NCBI GenBank assembly: GCA_045631225.1 | Contig: JAZQUG010000040.1 | Location: 1 to 64,000 of the forward strand | DNA from: Fimenecus sp045631225 | GTDB taxonomy: Bacteria; Bacillota; Clostridia; Oscillospirales; Acutalibacteraceae | Length of the DNA stretch: 64,000 nucleotides | Direction of reading: 5' to 3' | In this document: piece after piece, positions 8,779 to 17,575 of the stretch | How positions within the stretch are numbered: position 1 is the first letter of the stretch | Layout: every line of letters starts with the position of its first letter | Notes under the pieces: model-generated | The model's database searches: none | Seen by the model: the letters and a program-made list of their open reading frames with translations, nothing else | What the model was told of the DNA's origin: nothing | Translations under genes and position numbers: made by a program

Positions 8779-10173
8779 TTAAATCGGAAGTGTAACGTTA
8801 TCATCATCAAGACCACTGTTATAAAGCAATGGCTCAACAAATTCAGTTAATGTGTATCCACTAAGTAATTTCTTAATATCAACTCTGAAATTTGAAAGAA
8901 GCTTTTCAATTTTTTTAAAACTTCCCATAGTGATTTTATATTCTACCGTATCAGGTGAATAATTAGCATTGCCGCGATAAAGGTTAGCAACCAATTCAAG
9001 AATAAGATTCACAAACTTTTTATCCTTTACATTTGAAAGGTCACTTTCTTTTAAATCGTGATATTTCTTTGAGAATTTTGCAACTTTTGCATATGTAAGA
9101 CCGTTAAGCTTTCTGCCAAGAAACATTACAATTTTTGGGTGTTTCATAATTAAATCCTTAGGTAATGATATGCCGCCATCTGTGTTTGCAAATGCTTCAA
9201 CATCATGTTCCATATTATATGGAATGTCTTCAATTATGCCAAGAAAACCTTTTCTTGCATATTCAGTGAAGGTCATACCCAAATCCGGAAGGTCGATATC
9301 TATAGTGCGAATATTCACAGTGCCCTTTTCTGTATCAATTGTAATCTTTCTCATTTTAGGAGGAAAGGCTGCAAGACATGAGGTATGTATGCTATAAATT
9401 TTATTTCCGTTATCACTTATGACTTCTTTCATACATTGAATGTGTGAGTGACCACTGAAAAAGAGCTTTACACCCATATCAGCAAGCTCTTTAATTCGTG
9501 CTTCGCCATTCGGGAAAGAATGACCTTTTCCGACAATCGCATAAGCAGGTGAAGGAGCAACTATTGGACGATGAGTGCTGCAAATTACCATAGCACCTTT
9601 TTCTTTTGCTTTTTCTATATGATTTTTTACCCACTCCATAAGCTCGTCAGAAAATTCAGGTGAGCCATGATGCTCTTTATCAAGAAAATCATAACCCATA
9701 GCTATATGATAAAGCCCCGGTAAAATTTCAGCGATATAAGTTGTGCCGTCATCATAGGTGTCAAACGCTTTGTCTTTGCTGAAGGGAAAATACATCTCTT
9801 TTACTATTTCTTCAGGGAGATGTTCAGTAAATGCTTTCTCACCATTTTCATCGTAACCATAAACAGGGAAATAAGGATAGTCGTGGTTATCAGTATAAAC
9901 AAAAGGATTTCCGCCATTATTTGTGAATTCTTGTAATAAATCTCTGACTTCTTCATGACTATAGGCTTCACCATGATTTGTGAGGTCACCGGTAATAATA
10001 ACAGTATTTGTATCTTTATCATTTTGAATTATTTCCAATGCTTTTTTAAATGCTTCTTCACATTTTAATATGCATATCTGGGTGTTTGGCTGTGGGAAGG
10101 TACGCCAGTCACAAGCAAAATTCCTTTTACTGTAATAATGCACATCCGTAACATGATAAAAATTATAAATCAT
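8779..10173 (-). CDS. Calcineurin-like metallophosphoesterase, cytoplasmic
   Basis: A 464-residue two-metal phosphoesterase. The metal-binding motifs are in order: HVTDVHYYS (DxH), ITGDLTNHGE (GD), YTDNHDYP (the GNHD block with Gly replaced by Asp), STHRP and FSGHSHIQC (GHxH). There is no signal peptide. The substrate is unknown; the family covers phosphomonoesters, diesters and cyclic nucleotides. The start at 10173 is preferred over an upstream in-frame ATG at 10188 because AAGGAG lies six bases before it and would otherwise be inside the gene. It is the first gene of a two-gene operon with the GH18-like protein and diverges from the phosphodiesterase operon at 10424. Confidence 0.85.
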   Translation of the reverse strand: MIYNFYHVTDVHYYSKRNFACDWRTFPQPNTQICILKCEEAFKKALEIIQNDKDTNTVIITGDLTNHGEAYSHEEVRDLLQEFTNNGGNPFVYTDNHDYPYFPVYGYDENGEKAFTEHLPEEIVKEMYFPFSKDKAFDTYDDGTTYIAEILPGLYHIAMGYDFLDKEHHGSPEFSDELMEWVKNHIEKAKEKGAMVICSTHRPIVAPSPAYAIVGKGHSFPNGEARIKELADMGVKLFFSGHSHIQCMKEVISDNGNKIYSIHTSCLAAFPPKMRKITIDTEKGTVNIRTIDIDLPDLGMTFTEYARKGFLGIIEDIPYNMEHDVEAFANTDGGISLPKDLIMKHPKIVMFLGRKLNGLTYAKVAKFSKKYHDLKESDLSNVKDKKFVNLILELVANLYRGNANYSPDTVEYKITMGSFKKIEKLLSNFRVDIKKLLSGYTLTEFVEPLLYNSGLDDDNVTLPI

Positions 10174-10216
10174 ATTTTTCTCCTTCATTTTTGCTTCATT
10201 GCTTAACAGATTTTAT

Positions 10217-10245
10217 ATTATATCATAATAAGAATATTTAAACAA
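10217..10245 (-). promoter_or_regulatory. Promoter of the metallophosphoesterase-GH18 operon
   Basis: On the minus strand TTGTTT (10245-10240), 17 bases, TATAAT (10222-10217). It lies 44 bases upstream of the chosen start. Confidence 0.6.
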
Positions 10246-10285
10246 TCAACAAATACAAAATAGCTGCATATTTTCACTGAATATC

Positions 10286-10314
10286 TTGAAAATAAGGAAG
10301 AAAAATGTTAGAAT
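10286..10314 (+). promoter_or_regulatory. Promoter of the phosphodiesterase operon
   Basis: TTGAAA (10286-10291), 17 bases, TAGAAT (10309-10314). The roughly 100-base leader to the ATG at 10424 contains CCTC and GAGGAGG segments that could pair around a short loop; no recognised riboswitch is seen. The ribosome binding site of the first gene is AGGAG at 10412. Confidence 0.5.
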
Positions 10315-10423
10315 TGCACAGATTATATCCTCGAAAAAACGAAACGATTGAATCTTAAACAAGGAAAACCTCATTGCATAAGCGAGGAGGTCGTTCTCTT
10401 TATAAATATACAGGAGAATACTT

Positions 10424-11341
10424 ATGTCAAGAAAATACTCACATGTAATAGTTGTTGGTGTTGATGGTGCAGGAAGTTGGTTCAAGGATGCTGACACACC
10501 AAATTTTGACCGTATTTTTGAAAAAGGTGCAGTTACATACAATGCTCTTTCTTCAAAACCCACTATCAGTGCAGAGTGCTGGGGGTCAATGCTTATTGGT
10601 GTCGGGCCTGAAGTGCACAAGCTTACAAATCGTAGGGTTTCCATTATTCCTTATCCGATATGGTCAAAACATCCTACAGTTTTTCGTCGTATAAGAAGTG
10701 TCTATCCCAAGGCTGAACTGGGTTCATATTGTGATTGGAATCCTATTACAAAAGGAATAGTTGAAAAGTTTATGGGTGTTTCTCATGCAACTGCAAGGGA
10801 CAAGGAACTAACTCCCGTTATCTGTGAATATATCAACAGAAAAAAGCCCGACTTTCTCTTTATTCACTTTGACAGTATTGATGGAGCAGGACACAAATAT
10901 GGATACGGAACACCAGAGCATATCAAAGCTATTAATGAAGTTGATAAGCTTATAGGTGATGTTTATTCTGCTATTGAAAGTGCAGACATAATTGGTGACA
11001 CTCTCTTTATGGTTATTGCAGACCATGGCGGTACAAATCCCGGAAATGGTGCAGGTGGAGACCATGGTGGTTGGACAGACCGGGAAAAATATGTTACTTT
11101 TGCTGCAACAGGCAAAGGTGTAAACAATTCTGAAATTGAGGAAATGAACATCCGTGACCTGGCTGCTATTATTCTTTATTCTATGGGTATAGATGCTCCG
11201 GAATTTGATGAAAAAGGTTGGACATCACAGATTCCCCAAGGCTTGTTTACAGATTACAAAGGTGAATACCGTAATATTTCACATCTTACGGGTGCTGCAC
11301 CGAGAATTTCAAGGGAACATCACAGATCTCAACGTATATGA
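10424..11341 (+). CDS. Alkaline-phosphatase-superfamily phosphodiesterase / nucleotide pyrophosphatase-like protein
   Basis: A 305-residue enzyme of the alkaline phosphatase superfamily. The metal and nucleophile blocks appear in order: VVGVDGAG (metal Asp14), KPTISAECWGSML (nucleophile region with Thr/Ser), HFDSIDGAGHKYG (metal Asp and His), IADHGG (Asp-His) and GGDHGGW (His). There is no signal peptide, so it should hydrolyse phosphodiesters or phosphomonoesters inside the cell. It opens a four-gene operon with a beta-helix protein, a sugar kinase and an organophosphate-type transporter, which suggests a phosphate-bearing sugar or glycan as substrate; that is inference. Its 305 residues include only the catalytic core. 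Confidence 0.85.
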   Translation: MSRKYSHVIVVGVDGAGSWFKDADTPNFDRIFEKGAVTYNALSSKPTISAECWGSMLIGVGPEVHKLTNRRVSIIPYPIWSKHPTVFRRIRSVYPKAELGSYCDWNPITKGIVEKFMGVSHATARDKELTPVICEYINRKKPDFLFIHFDSIDGAGHKYGYGTPEHIKAINEVDKLIGDVYSAIESADIIGDTLFMVIADHGGTNPGNGAGGDHGGWTDREKYVTFAATGKGVNNSEIEEMNIRDLAAIILYSMGIDAPEFDEKGWTSQIPQGLFTDYKGEYRNISHLTGAAPRISREHHRSQRI

Positions 11342-11382
11342 ATTGATAAACAGAGATATAATCATAATTCAGGTGACATAAT

Positions 11383-12312
11383 ATGAAGTTTATAAAAGTT
11401 ACTGATAATAAAAAAGTTTTTGGAGACGGTGTTCACGACGATACCAAAGCTTTGCAGGAATGTATTGATAAAGTAAAACAAGGTGGGACTGTGTATTTTC
11501 CTGACGGAACATATCTTGTTTCTGCTGCACTTATTTTTTATTCAAATCAGAATCTTAAATTTTCCGATAACGCTGTGATTTTAAGAAGTGACAAAAGTGA
11601 ACCATTAACCCGATATCTTCTAGCAGCTTATTCCGAGCCTGAATGGAGTGGGTATGAAGGAACACATGATGTTATAATTTCAGGTGGTATTTTTGACGGA
11701 AATGCTAAGCTTACAGAAAAATCTACTCTTGTGAATACGGTTCATTGCAGAAATATTCTTATAGAGAATTGTCGATTTGTTCATTGCTCAACGTGGCATA
11801 TGATTGAAATCAATTCAACAGAAAATGCAACAGTACAGAATTGTGTTTTTGACGGTCCTACATACACAAGTATTCACGAGGGACTGCTTAACGAAGAAAT
11901 CCAGTTAGACCTTGCTCACGATGGTTCTTACGGTCCTGTTTATAACTGTGATGGAACATTAATTGATTTTTGTAAAGATGATACAGTTTGCAGTAATGTT
12001 GTAATAAAAAACAATCTGTTTAAGTGTGCGGGATTTCCTGCTGTTGGTCATCATGGAGATTGCGACCATCACAATATCCTCATCGAAAACAATATCTTTG
12101 ACGGACCGTCAGGCTTGTGGGGGAAAAGCAGAGGATATATAATCTTCAGACCTGAGGTATATGACCTTAAAGTGAAAGATAATGTGTTCATTGCACCGCA
12201 AGAAAACGACTCGTCAAATTATGGCATTATATTTGAAAATCCTGACAAAACAACATTGATTGAAAAGAACAATACATTTATAGGTAATTTTGATATAGAT
12301 GACATCGAATAA
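11383..12312 (+). CDS. Right-handed beta-helix protein (pectate-lyase-like fold)
   Basis: A 309-residue protein beginning with the pectate_lyase_3-type segment DGVHDDTKALQECIDKVKQG, in which a phosphate-free beta-helix starts after a short helix. Repeating turns follow, for example NILIENCRF, NATVQNCVF, NVVIKNNLF, NILIENNIF and LKVKDNVF, as in parallel beta-helix polysaccharide enzymes. No signal peptide is present, so it should act in the cytoplasm or be released otherwise. The HHGDCDHHN cluster (about 220-228) could bind a metal or form the active site. The precise glycosidase, lyase or isomerase activity cannot be told. It follows the phosphodiesterase by 41 bp. Confidence 0.75.
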   Translation: MKFIKVTDNKKVFGDGVHDDTKALQECIDKVKQGGTVYFPDGTYLVSAALIFYSNQNLKFSDNAVILRSDKSEPLTRYLLAAYSEPEWSGYEGTHDVIISGGIFDGNAKLTEKSTLVNTVHCRNILIENCRFVHCSTWHMIEINSTENATVQNCVFDGPTYTSIHEGLLNEEIQLDLAHDGSYGPVYNCDGTLIDFCKDDTVCSNVVIKNNLFKCAGFPAVGHHGDCDHHNILIENNIFDGPSGLWGKSRGYIIFRPEVYDLKVKDNVFIAPQENDSSNYGIIFENPDKTTLIEKNNTFIGNFDIDDIE

Positions 12313-12324
12313 AGGAGAATAAAA

Positions 12325-13212
12325 ATGAAAAAGTACGAATCAATAATCATAGGACATATCAGTAAAGACTTTAATATTGACCATTTGGATAATGAGGTGG
12401 CAAACTACGGTGGTGCAGTTATTTATTCAAGTGCTTCTGCCTATGCTTTAGGTCATAAGGTGTTGGCAGTAACAAAAATCAGTAGCAAAGACCTTTGTAC
12501 ACTTTCAGCATTTGTTATTCCGAAAGAGGATGTTTGTGCAATCCAGTGTGAAAGCTCTTGTTCTATAAGAAACAAATATTTTACTGCGGACAAAGAACGT
12601 CGTGATTGCTTATGCCTTTCAGTTGGTACACCTTTTGAAATCGAAGATATTCCAACAGATGCAGAGGCTGAGATTTATCATTTTGCAGGTCTTATTTATG
12701 GTGATTTCCCAAATGAAATGATAAAGAAGTGTGCCCAGAAAGGTAAGGTCGCAGTAGATGTTCAGACTTGTCTTAGACACGTAAATAAAGAAAACGGTAA
12801 GATGTATTTTGAAGATTGGGCAGATAAAAAGGAAATGCTTCCATACATATCTTTCCTTAAAACAGACGCTGCCGAAGCAGAAATATTGACAGGCACATCT
12901 GACAGAATAGAAGCTGCAAAAATTCTTTATTCCTGGGGTGCAAAGGAAATTCTTATTACCCATAATACAGAGGTTCTGGCTTTCGATGGTGAAAACATTT
13001 ATACATGTCCGATAAAATCAAGAAATTTAAGCGGAAGAACAGGCAGAGGTGACACAACCTTTGCAGCTTACATAAACGAAAGACTTACCAAAGATATTCC
13101 AACAGCACTTCTTTATGCTACAGCAACAGTTTCTCTTAAAATGGAAACTCCCGGTGCTTTCAAGGGAACAAGAGAAGATGTAGATAAATATATTGAAGAA
13201 TTTTACAAATAA
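12325..13212 (+). CDS. PfkB/ribokinase-family sugar kinase
   Basis: A 295-residue kinase of the PfkB family. The C-terminal signature GRTGRGDTTFAAY contains the catalytic Asp (residue 243) in a GRGD variant of the common GAGD motif. The N-terminal signature NYGGAVIYSSASAYALG is also present. It would phosphorylate a sugar or nucleoside with ATP. The gene is 12 bp after the beta-helix gene, with AAAGGAG before its ATG, and precedes a transporter, so it probably handles the product released by the operon. The substrate cannot be read from sequence. Confidence 0.88.
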   Translation: MKKYESIIIGHISKDFNIDHLDNEVANYGGAVIYSSASAYALGHKVLAVTKISSKDLCTLSAFVIPKEDVCAIQCESSCSIRNKYFTADKERRDCLCLSVGTPFEIEDIPTDAEAEIYHFAGLIYGDFPNEMIKKCAQKGKVAVDVQTCLRHVNKENGKMYFEDWADKKEMLPYISFLKTDAAEAEILTGTSDRIEAAKILYSWGAKEILITHNTEVLAFDGENIYTCPIKSRNLSGRTGRGDTTFAAYINERLTKDIPTALLYATATVSLKMETPGAFKGTREDVDKYIEEFYK

Positions 13213-13226
13213 AAAGAGAAAATCAA

Positions 13227-14456
13227 ATGGTACATGCATTAAGTAATAAAAAATCAAATTTTCTTATTTTTCTTTGTTGGGCAGCCTATACCTTTGCTTA
13301 TGTAGCAAGACTTAATTACAATGCATCGATGGTAGAAATATTATCCCAATTTGATACAACCAAGGAAGCTGCGGGAACAGTAAGTTCATTTTTCTTTTTT
13401 GCTTATGGTGCAGGTCAGCTTATAAATGGTCTTCTTTCAAAGAAATACAACACAAAATATTCTGTTACAATTGCTCTTGTAGCTTCTTGTATAATCAATA
13501 TGTCAATGACTTTTTGTGACGGAATAAATGGAATGAAGTACCTTTGGTTTTTTAACGGTGTATTTCAGTCAATTCTCTGGTCATCAATCATAAAAACCTT
13601 GTCCGATAACCTTGCTGACAATAAACTTTCAAAAGCAGTTATGGTTATGAGCACTACGGTAGCGTCGGGTACATTTATGGCTTATGGTCTTGCGGCACTT
13701 TTCTCGTATCTTAAATTAAATTGGACAACAATTTTCTATGTGGCATCAGTACTTGTGGGAATTGTAGCAGTATTGTGGTTTGTGGGAATGAGCACAATAC
13801 AAAAAGCAAAGAAAGAAACAGTAACAACAAGTAAAACGACAAGAAACAAACCTGCTTTTACGCCCGTTTTTGTTGTAAGTATTGTAGTTGTATTAATTTC
13901 AGCAATATCAAACGGTTTCATAAAAGACGGTATAACAACTTGGGTACCATCAATTCTTAAAGAAGAATTCGGTGTGCCATCCTCTCTTTCTATTATTATA
14001 ACTTTGATTCTTCCTGTATTGTCAATTTTCGGTACATCACTTGTAAATACACTACACAAAAGGCAAAAAGACGAAAATGCCCTCAATGGTATTTTCTATT
14101 TTGTAACTGTAATTCTTGTAGGATTTATCATTCTTACTTTGAATTTGAAATTCGTACCGCTTACACTTGCGCTTTTCGGTGGAATTGCCTGTCTTATGTC
14201 AGCGGTCAATAATGTTATAACAAGTATTGTACCGCTTTATTCGAGAGATAAAATTGATTCCGGTTTTTCAGCAGGACTGCTTAATACTTTCTGTTACATA
14301 GGCAGCACTCTTGCAACCTCATTACTCGGTAAAATTGCAGATACAAACGGTTGGAATGATGTGTTTATATGTATTCTTATTTTTACCGTTGTTTCATTTG
14401 TTGTCTGTTGTATTTCGGTTGTGTTAAAGAGAATAACTAAATTAAAAGCAAAGTGA
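13227..14456 (+). CDS. MFS transporter, organophosphate:phosphate antiporter (OPA)-like
   Basis: A 409-residue membrane protein with about twelve hydrophobic helices. The first helix ends in AYVARLNYNASM, where Arg occupies the position of the phosphate-binding Arg in GlpT/UhpT-type antiporters (YLVRKNF in GlpT). A GQLINGLLSKKYNTK loop between helices 2 and 3 also fits the MFS. A sugar-phosphate or another phosphorylated compound is therefore a good candidate substrate, in keeping with the phosphodiesterase and kinase in the same operon. The start is 14 bp after the kinase stop with only a weak AAAGAG site. The operon ends at the hairpin at 14506. Confidence 0.8.
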   Translation: MVHALSNKKSNFLIFLCWAAYTFAYVARLNYNASMVEILSQFDTTKEAAGTVSSFFFFAYGAGQLINGLLSKKYNTKYSVTIALVASCIINMSMTFCDGINGMKYLWFFNGVFQSILWSSIIKTLSDNLADNKLSKAVMVMSTTVASGTFMAYGLAALFSYLKLNWTTIFYVASVLVGIVAVLWFVGMSTIQKAKKETVTTSKTTRNKPAFTPVFVVSIVVVLISAISNGFIKDGITTWVPSILKEEFGVPSSLSIIITLILPVLSIFGTSLVNTLHKRQKDENALNGIFYFVTVILVGFIILTLNLKFVPLTLALFGGIACLMSAVNNVITSIVPLYSRDKIDSGFSAGLLNTFCYIGSTLATSLLGKIADTNGWNDVFICILIFTVVSFVVCCISVVLKRITKLKAK

Positions 14457-14482
14457 TAGAAAAATGTGATTGTCTTTGCGTG

Positions 14483-14545
14483 AGTCCGGTAAAAACCTAC
14501 AAAAGAAACCTCCTATGATAAAAAACTATTATAGGAGGTTTTTTT
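14483..14545 (+). terminator. Terminator after the OPA-transporter operon, copy 2 of the repeated cassette
   Basis: AAACCTCCTATGATA (14506-14520) pairs with TATTATAGGAGGTTT (14527-14541): 15 pairs with one G-U, a 6-base loop, then seven T (14539-14545). The upstream block AGTCCGGTAAAAAC (14483-14496) differs by one base from that before the copy at 7685. Confidence 0.88.
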
Positions 14546-14561
14546 ATGCTTCATTATGATG

Positions 14562-14590
14562 TTGACTTGTTCGATTTAATGTGATAAAAT
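14562..14590 (+). promoter_or_regulatory. Promoter of the 957-residue repeat protein gene
   Basis: TTGACT (14562-14567), 17 bases, TAAAAT (14585-14590). The ATG at 14633 is preceded by AGGAGATG. Confidence 0.65.
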
Positions 14591-14632
14591 TGCATGTAAG
14601 TATTTTCTTGGAAAATTTTAGGAGATGATGGT

Positions 14633-17506
14633 ATGAAAAAAACTATTAAAAGTATGCTTGTCATTGTACTTTCATTGGCTATGCTTTCTGGTTCAACTCC
14701 AATTAGTGGTTTGTTGGGCTTTGAACCTATAGAAGCAGATGCTTTGTGTGTCAGTGGATGTATAAGTGACGGTATTGTGGACGTAAGTTCTGAAGGAAGT
14801 CAACGCCCTACATGTACTGAGACCGGATACGGAGTAGCTCATTGTACAGTATGTGGCGATGAGATGAATGTAAAGGTTTCTCCTTTAGGACATTCTTTCT
14901 CTGATGAGTCCGACGTGAGAGTTACCGTTTTACCAACATGTGTTGATGAAGGTACAGGAACATATTTTTGTAAGGATTGTTATGAGCCAATTACAGTTGC
15001 AATTCCGGCAAAGGGACATAAAATCGACAACGCGGAATGGGAACTTGTAGAAAAAGCAACCTGTGAAAAAGTTGGCAGAATGGTGAAGTTCTGTACAGTA
15101 TGTGGTGAGGCAGCTGAAACAAAATATATTGTTGCTGAACATACTGAAGGTCCTTGGCAGACAACAATTCCTGCAACATGTAACAGTGTTGGTGAAAAGA
15201 TAAAGGAATGTACTTCCTGTGGTGAAGTTCTTGCGGTTGAAACTATTGAAAAAACAGAACATATCCGTGGTGAAAAAGTAACAGTTGATTCTACATGCAC
15301 AAACGCAGGGTATTCAATTGTAAAGTGTGCACAGTGCGGTATATGTCTTGAACAGAATGGAATTACTCCTAAAGACCATATGGCAGGTGAGTGGGAAACA
15401 GTTGTTGCAGCAACCTGTTCAAACGAAGGTTACAGAGAACAGTATTGTGTAGATTGTGGTGCCCTTCTTGATGTAGAGGTTATAGCAAATCTTAAACACA
15501 AATCAGTTGTTGATGTGGTTCCTGCAACATGTACAGTACCAGGAAGTAAGAAAACTTATTGTGGTGTATGTGATGCTGTTATTTCGGTAGAACAAATTTC
15601 AGCAAATGGTCATAGTGAAGAATATGAACAGGTTACAAAAGAAGCAACTTGTAATACAAAAGGTGAAGTTACAACTCGTTGCGGTGTATGTGATGCTGTT
15701 ACTGAAGTAAAAGAAATTGGCAAATCAGCACATATTGGCGGCACAGTTAAGACAGTAAAAGAAGCAACTTGTACTGCAAATGGAATCGAAGCAGTTTCTT
15801 GTGTAAATTGTAACGAAGTGCTTTCTGAAAGCAAGACAGATGCTCTTGGCCATACATATGGTCCATATATCTTTACTGTAGAACCAACTTGTAATAGTAA
15901 AGGTGAAAAAGTAAAGGTTTGTAGCCGTTGTGGCGAGGCAACAGAGCCGGAAGTTGTGGAAGCTCATGATTGTACTCCTGGTGAATGGAAAATAGTTTCA
16001 ACAGCATCATGCATCTCTGAAGGATATAAATATCAGGAGTGCTCGTCTTGTCATACAGTTCTTAATGAAGTTACAACACCTAAAGATGAGCATACTGATG
16101 GTGTGTTCGTGACAACAGTTGTTTCTACTTGCACAACTAACGGGGAAAAGGTTAAAAAATGTGCAAATTGTGGTTGTGTTACGGAAGTAGAAATGATTAA
16201 AAAGGTTGAACATATTGCAGGCGCACCTGAAGTTGTTGTTGCACCTACATGTGTGAATAAAGGACGAATGGATACATACTGTACATCATGCGGAGTCCTT
16301 CTTGAAACAAAAGAGATGCCGGCTCTCGGTCATATTGAAGGTCCTTGGGTAGTTATCTATGAAGCAACTGAATTGGAAAGTGGCCTTATGACAAAGAGTT
16401 GCACAGTATGTGGACAGGAACTTGAAAAGAAAGAGATTTCTGCACACAACCATGTGGCAGGTGCATGGAGAGAAACAAAGGCTGCCACATGTATTGACCA
16501 GGGTTACAGAGTTCGTGAGTGTTCTCTTTGCGGAATCGTGACAAATGAGCAGATAACTCCTGCTTTAGGACATGAAGAAAATAAACAGTGGATTACTGTT
16601 GAGAATCCTACATGCACAACAGTTGGCAGACAGATTAAGAGTTGTACTCGTTGTAATAATGCTCTTGAAGAACGCGAAGTTGCACCTCTTGGTCATATAC
16701 AGAGTGATAACTGGATTGTTGTTAAGGAAGCAACTTGCCTTCAAGGCGGAATAAAGGCAAGAAAGTGTACTCGTTGCGACATTATTATTGAAACACAGAC
16801 ATATGGTTCTCATAATCATACTCCTGGCAAATATGTAACAACAACACCTGCAACATGCCTTACAAAGGGTGAGTCTACAAGTAAGTGTGAAGTTTGTGGT
16901 GTCGTAGTTGATGTTCTTGAAATTCCGGCAACAAATCATGACTATTCAGGTATCTGGGTTGAAACAAAAGCTCCTACATGTACTGAAACAGGTATTGAAA
17001 CCAAGTATTGTGGAATTTGCAATGTAGCTATTGATACTCGTGTTGTTAAAGCATTGGGTCACAAAGAAAGTGATTGGATTACAGCAAAAGCTGCTGACTG
17101 CGAAACAGCAGGAGAGAGCTATACAGAGTGTACAGTGTGTGGCAATGTTGTTCATACAAGAGCGGAAGCTCCGGTTGGTCATACACTCGGTGCGCCACAT
17201 AATTGCACTGAATCTCAGATTTGTATTGTTTGCGAAGAAGTAATTGAAAAGAATGATAATGTAAGTCATGTATGGTCAGACTGGAAACTTCATAAAGAAG
17301 CAAAGAAGTTCAGAGATGAAGTTCAGGTAAGACATTGTACAAAGTGTTCTGCGGAAGAATACAGAATTATCGAATTTACATGTGGTGCACATACACTTTG
17401 GCCACACAACAAAGACGCTGTTACTGAAGGTAAATGCGTTGCATGTAACATTTACAAGGCAATTCAGAGAGTGTTCGATAAAATATTCTTTATTAAGTAC
17501 TATTAA
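14633..17506 (+). CDS. Large secreted Cys/His-repeat protein
   Basis: A 957-residue protein with an N-terminal signal peptide (about residues 1-38) and then some twenty tandem repeats of about 40 residues covering about 55-860. A typical unit is [PA]TC-x2-xG-x5-C-x2-CG-x12-GH, that is C-x9-C-x2-C-x12-H, so each unit offers three Cys and one His. One unit (ATELESG, about 577) has lost its first Cys. The tail is less regular and ends in a hydrophobic, aromatic segment (AIQRVFDKIFFIKYY), resembling in place the C-terminal hydrophobic tail of the next gene. No enzyme domain is seen. The ligand set suggests zinc binding or disulfide-stabilised modules on the surface; the function is unknown. The next gene encodes a still larger protein of the same repeats and starts 69 bp downstream with no terminator between. 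Confidence 0.85.
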   Translation: MKKTIKSMLVIVLSLAMLSGSTPISGLLGFEPIEADALCVSGCISDGIVDVSSEGSQRPTCTETGYGVAHCTVCGDEMNVKVSPLGHSFSDESDVRVTVLPTCVDEGTGTYFCKDCYEPITVAIPAKGHKIDNAEWELVEKATCEKVGRMVKFCTVCGEAAETKYIVAEHTEGPWQTTIPATCNSVGEKIKECTSCGEVLAVETIEKTEHIRGEKVTVDSTCTNAGYSIVKCAQCGICLEQNGITPKDHMAGEWETVVAATCSNEGYREQYCVDCGALLDVEVIANLKHKSVVDVVPATCTVPGSKKTYCGVCDAVISVEQISANGHSEEYEQVTKEATCNTKGEVTTRCGVCDAVTEVKEIGKSAHIGGTVKTVKEATCTANGIEAVSCVNCNEVLSESKTDALGHTYGPYIFTVEPTCNSKGEKVKVCSRCGEATEPEVVEAHDCTPGEWKIVSTASCISEGYKYQECSSCHTVLNEVTTPKDEHTDGVFVTTVVSTCTTNGEKVKKCANCGCVTEVEMIKKVEHIAGAPEVVVAPTCVNKGRMDTYCTSCGVLLETKEMPALGHIEGPWVVIYEATELESGLMTKSCTVCGQELEKKEISAHNHVAGAWRETKAATCIDQGYRVRECSLCGIVTNEQITPALGHEENKQWITVENPTCTTVGRQIKSCTRCNNALEEREVAPLGHIQSDNWIVVKEATCLQGGIKARKCTRCDIIIETQTYGSHNHTPGKYVTTTPATCLTKGESTSKCEVCGVVVDVLEIPATNHDYSGIWVETKAPTCTETGIETKYCGICNVAIDTRVVKALGHKESDWITAKAADCETAGESYTECTVCGNVVHTRAEAPVGHTLGAPHNCTESQICIVCEEVIEKNDNVSHVWSDWKLHKEAKKFRDEVQVRHCTKCSAEEYRIIEFTCGAHTLWPHNKDAVTEGKCVACNIYKAIQRVFDKIFFIKYY

Positions 17507-17575
17507 TCCTTTGTGTAGTATCGTTTGTAATAGTAGAAAAAATACTTTCTTATAAATACAAATGGAGGGGAAAAT

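Noticed and set aside
11193..11381. Second open frame past the end of the phosphodiesterase as a sign of frameshift
   Set aside because: The main frame has a natural end after SHLTGAAPRIS and the other frame has no family match or ribosome binding site.
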